NCBI GenBank assembly: GCA_012965445.1
Contig: DTSJ01000464.1
Span: forward strand, 1-6,625
DNA from: Candidatus Hydrogenedentota bacterium
GTDB taxonomy: Bacteria; Hydrogenedentota; Hydrogenedentia; Hydrogenedentiales; GCA-2746185
Direction of reading: 5' to 3'
DNA: 6,625 nucleotides
The notes under the pieces are model-generated. The model saw only the letters and a list, made by a program, of their open reading frames with translations, was not told where the DNA came from and did no database searches. Made by a program: the position numbers and the translations under genes. Positions 5,463 through 6,625 of this stretch are shown in pieces. Numbering within the stretch: position 1 is the stretch's first letter; every line of letters starts with the position of its first letter.

Positions 5463-6625
5463 CTAAAAACTAACATTCGCGATATTCGACTCCTCCAGAA
5501 GCTTCAACGAAGCAACAAGCGCCGGCTTGTCAATGTTCAACTGAATCGTCAAATTCAGTCCATTATACTCCTTCGTCTTCTCACTACGCATCTCCGTCGT
5601 CCCCAAAATCACGTCATCAAGCAAATACACATTGAGCCAGGCCGTATCAAAGGGTCGCTGATCCGCTTTACCCAGAAACTTCGCAATCGTCTTCTCAGCT
5701 TTCTTTGCGGCAAATCCGCTCAATACATCCTGCATCTGCATCATCTCTTCAACCAGGCTCCGGTTGATAGAAAAACTCGTATCACACGCCACATCCAAAT
5801 CGAAATCCGTCAATCCCGCCGTCAAACTGTATTCCGCAGATATCGTCCCATTCGCAATCCCGGTCAATTTCGTCTTGGGAGGCTGAACCTCCTCGCTCAA
5901 CAACAACAAATCAATATTCTCCAGCCTCCCCAAATACGCAAGCGGCATCCCTTCTTCAAATATCCGCATCTCCAAACGACTAACCAGCTCCCCGTTAGAA
6001 ACATCCGCCCGCGCTTCAGACACTATCATCACGTCCTCCGCAAACCCAATCAATCCCCGCAAAGAATCAAATTTGGCGCCCGCAGCCGTAACATTCTCGA
6101 TTTCGATCACACCCTCCCCATGCACTTCGCCTTCGTAATCACCCCTCGCCGAAACCGTCAGATTCGACACCGTACCCGCCCCCTCCTTGAGCACCAGACT
6201 TTCAACGCTCGCAGACGTATCCCACTCAGCCGTCATTTCCCCCTCCGTCGGCCAGTTCCAGTCGGCGTGTCCATCGACTTGCGCTTCTATATTCTCAAAA
6301 TACCCCATCTCAATTCCCAGCTTCAGATCCGAGCGAAACCACGTCTCAGCCCTCGTGCCCGCTTCATTCAGCACAGCACGCTCGACACCAAAAAAAGTAC
6401 CGTCCCCGACATGCGCAACAATTTTCTCTGCCGTCCACTCAGACGTCTCTTTATCCAGATAAAAAGTCCCATCCGCCGCCAAAACCGTCTCGTAAGGCAA
6501 TATGTCATCGTTGTACTCGATGTCCCCGGACTCAAACGTGAACGGTATCGCATACCGACCATCCACAATGTCCAGAGAACCCGTACCCGTTGCCGTCCCA
6601 TAAAATCCCTCCAGCTCCATCAGCC
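5463..6625 (-). CDS. Large beta-rich envelope protein, AsmA/YdbH-like, N-terminal part missing
   Basis: The frame is open to the right edge. The ATG at 6620 is preceded by an in-frame CTG and no upstream sequence is available, so I treat it as an internal methionine. The visible 386 residues are mostly alternating short beta strands, rich in Gly, Thr, Glu and Asp, with no membrane segment and no cysteine-rich motif. Near the visible start, a segment of the form G-x-A-x-G-x-G-S-L-D-I followed by G-R-Y-A-I and S-G-D-I-E-Y resembles the repeating beta-groove units of AsmA-like proteins such as YdbH, which bridge inner and outer membranes and help move phospholipids. A helical stretch (SLVEEMMQMQDVLSGFAAKKAEKTI in part, about 75-100 residues from the C-terminus) interrupts the strands before the end. 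The coding call is strong; the family call is tentative, and other extracytoplasmic beta-helical proteins are possible. The membrane-protein gene follows 55 bp downstream. Confidence 0.75.
   Translation of the reverse strand, partial: LMELEGFYGTATGTGSLDIVDGRYAIPFTFESGDIEYNDDILPYETVLAADGTFYLDKETSEWTAEKIVAHVGDGTFFGVERAVLNEAGTRAETWFRSDLKLGIEMGYFENIEAQVDGHADWNWPTEGEMTAEWDTSASVESLVLKEGAGTVSNLTVSARGDYEGEVHGEGVIEIENVTAAGAKFDSLRGLIGFAEDVMIVSEARADVSNGELVSRLEMRIFEEGMPLAYLGRLENIDLLLLSEEVQPPKTKLTGIANGTISAEYSLTAGLTDFDLDVACDTSFSINRSLVEEMMQMQDVLSGFAAKKAEKTIAKFLGKADQRPFDTAWLNVYLLDDVILGTTEMRSEKTKEYNGLNLTIQLNIDKPALVASLKLLEESNIANVSF

Noticed and set aside
5463..6620. Complete 385-residue gene starting at the ATG at 6620
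   Set aside because: Only five bases precede the ATG, the frame is open through them, and the protein begins in the middle of beta-strand repeats without a signal peptide, so it is treated as partial.
1..6625. Mobile element, CRISPR array, toxin-antitoxin or defence island
   Set aside because: No transposase, integrase, regularly spaced repeats, tRNA or recognisable defence domain was seen on either strand; the genes look like housekeeping or envelope genes.

Overview
The window looks like ordinary chromosomal DNA from a Gram-negative, non-model bacterium of roughly balanced base composition. The Gram-negative assignment is an inference. It rests on an AsmA/YdbH-like envelope protein at the right edge, a secreted SMP-30-type protein, and an acyltransferase/hydrolase fusion of a kind I associate with environmental phyla. 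No rRNA, tRNA, CRISPR array, transposase or phage gene is visible, and nothing in the sequence fixes the phylum.

Layout from left to right: (1) the 3' part of a plus-strand gene for a membrane-anchored protein of unknown function, cut by the left edge; (2) a minus-strand PP2C-type Ser/Thr protein phosphatase, convergent with gene 1 and separated from it by 11 bp; (3) a 174-bp gap holding a 10-bp palindrome and possible promoter elements; (4) a minus-strand SMP-30/gluconolactonase/LRE-like protein with a hydrophobic export signal; (5) a 148-bp divergent promoter region with a perfect 15-bp dyad and an adjacent G4/C4 hairpin; (6) a plus-strand 752-residue fusion of a PlsC/PlsB-like acyltransferase to an Est30/monoglyceride-lipase-like alpha/beta hydrolase; (7) a minus-strand four-helix CopD-like membrane protein whose stop codon overlaps that of the fusion gene in one CTAG; (8) the C-terminal part of a large beta-rich minus-strand protein resembling AsmA/YdbH envelope proteins, cut by the right edge.

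Coding density is high. Both convergent gene pairs (1/2 and 6/7) have essentially no space between them, so no conventional terminator separates the opposing transcripts. Genes 8 and 7 are in tandem 55 bp apart and may be co-transcribed. Genes 4 and 6 diverge from the dyad-bearing region and may be co-regulated.

The most notable item is the acyltransferase-hydrolase fusion. One polypeptide carries an acyl-transfer module, with an unusual H-x4-E block in place of H-x4-D, and a complete Ser-Asp-His hydrolase triad. This suggests a membrane-lipid remodelling or acyl-exchange enzyme. The nearby membrane and envelope proteins loosely suggest a lipid or envelope theme, but nothing shows that the genes form one system.
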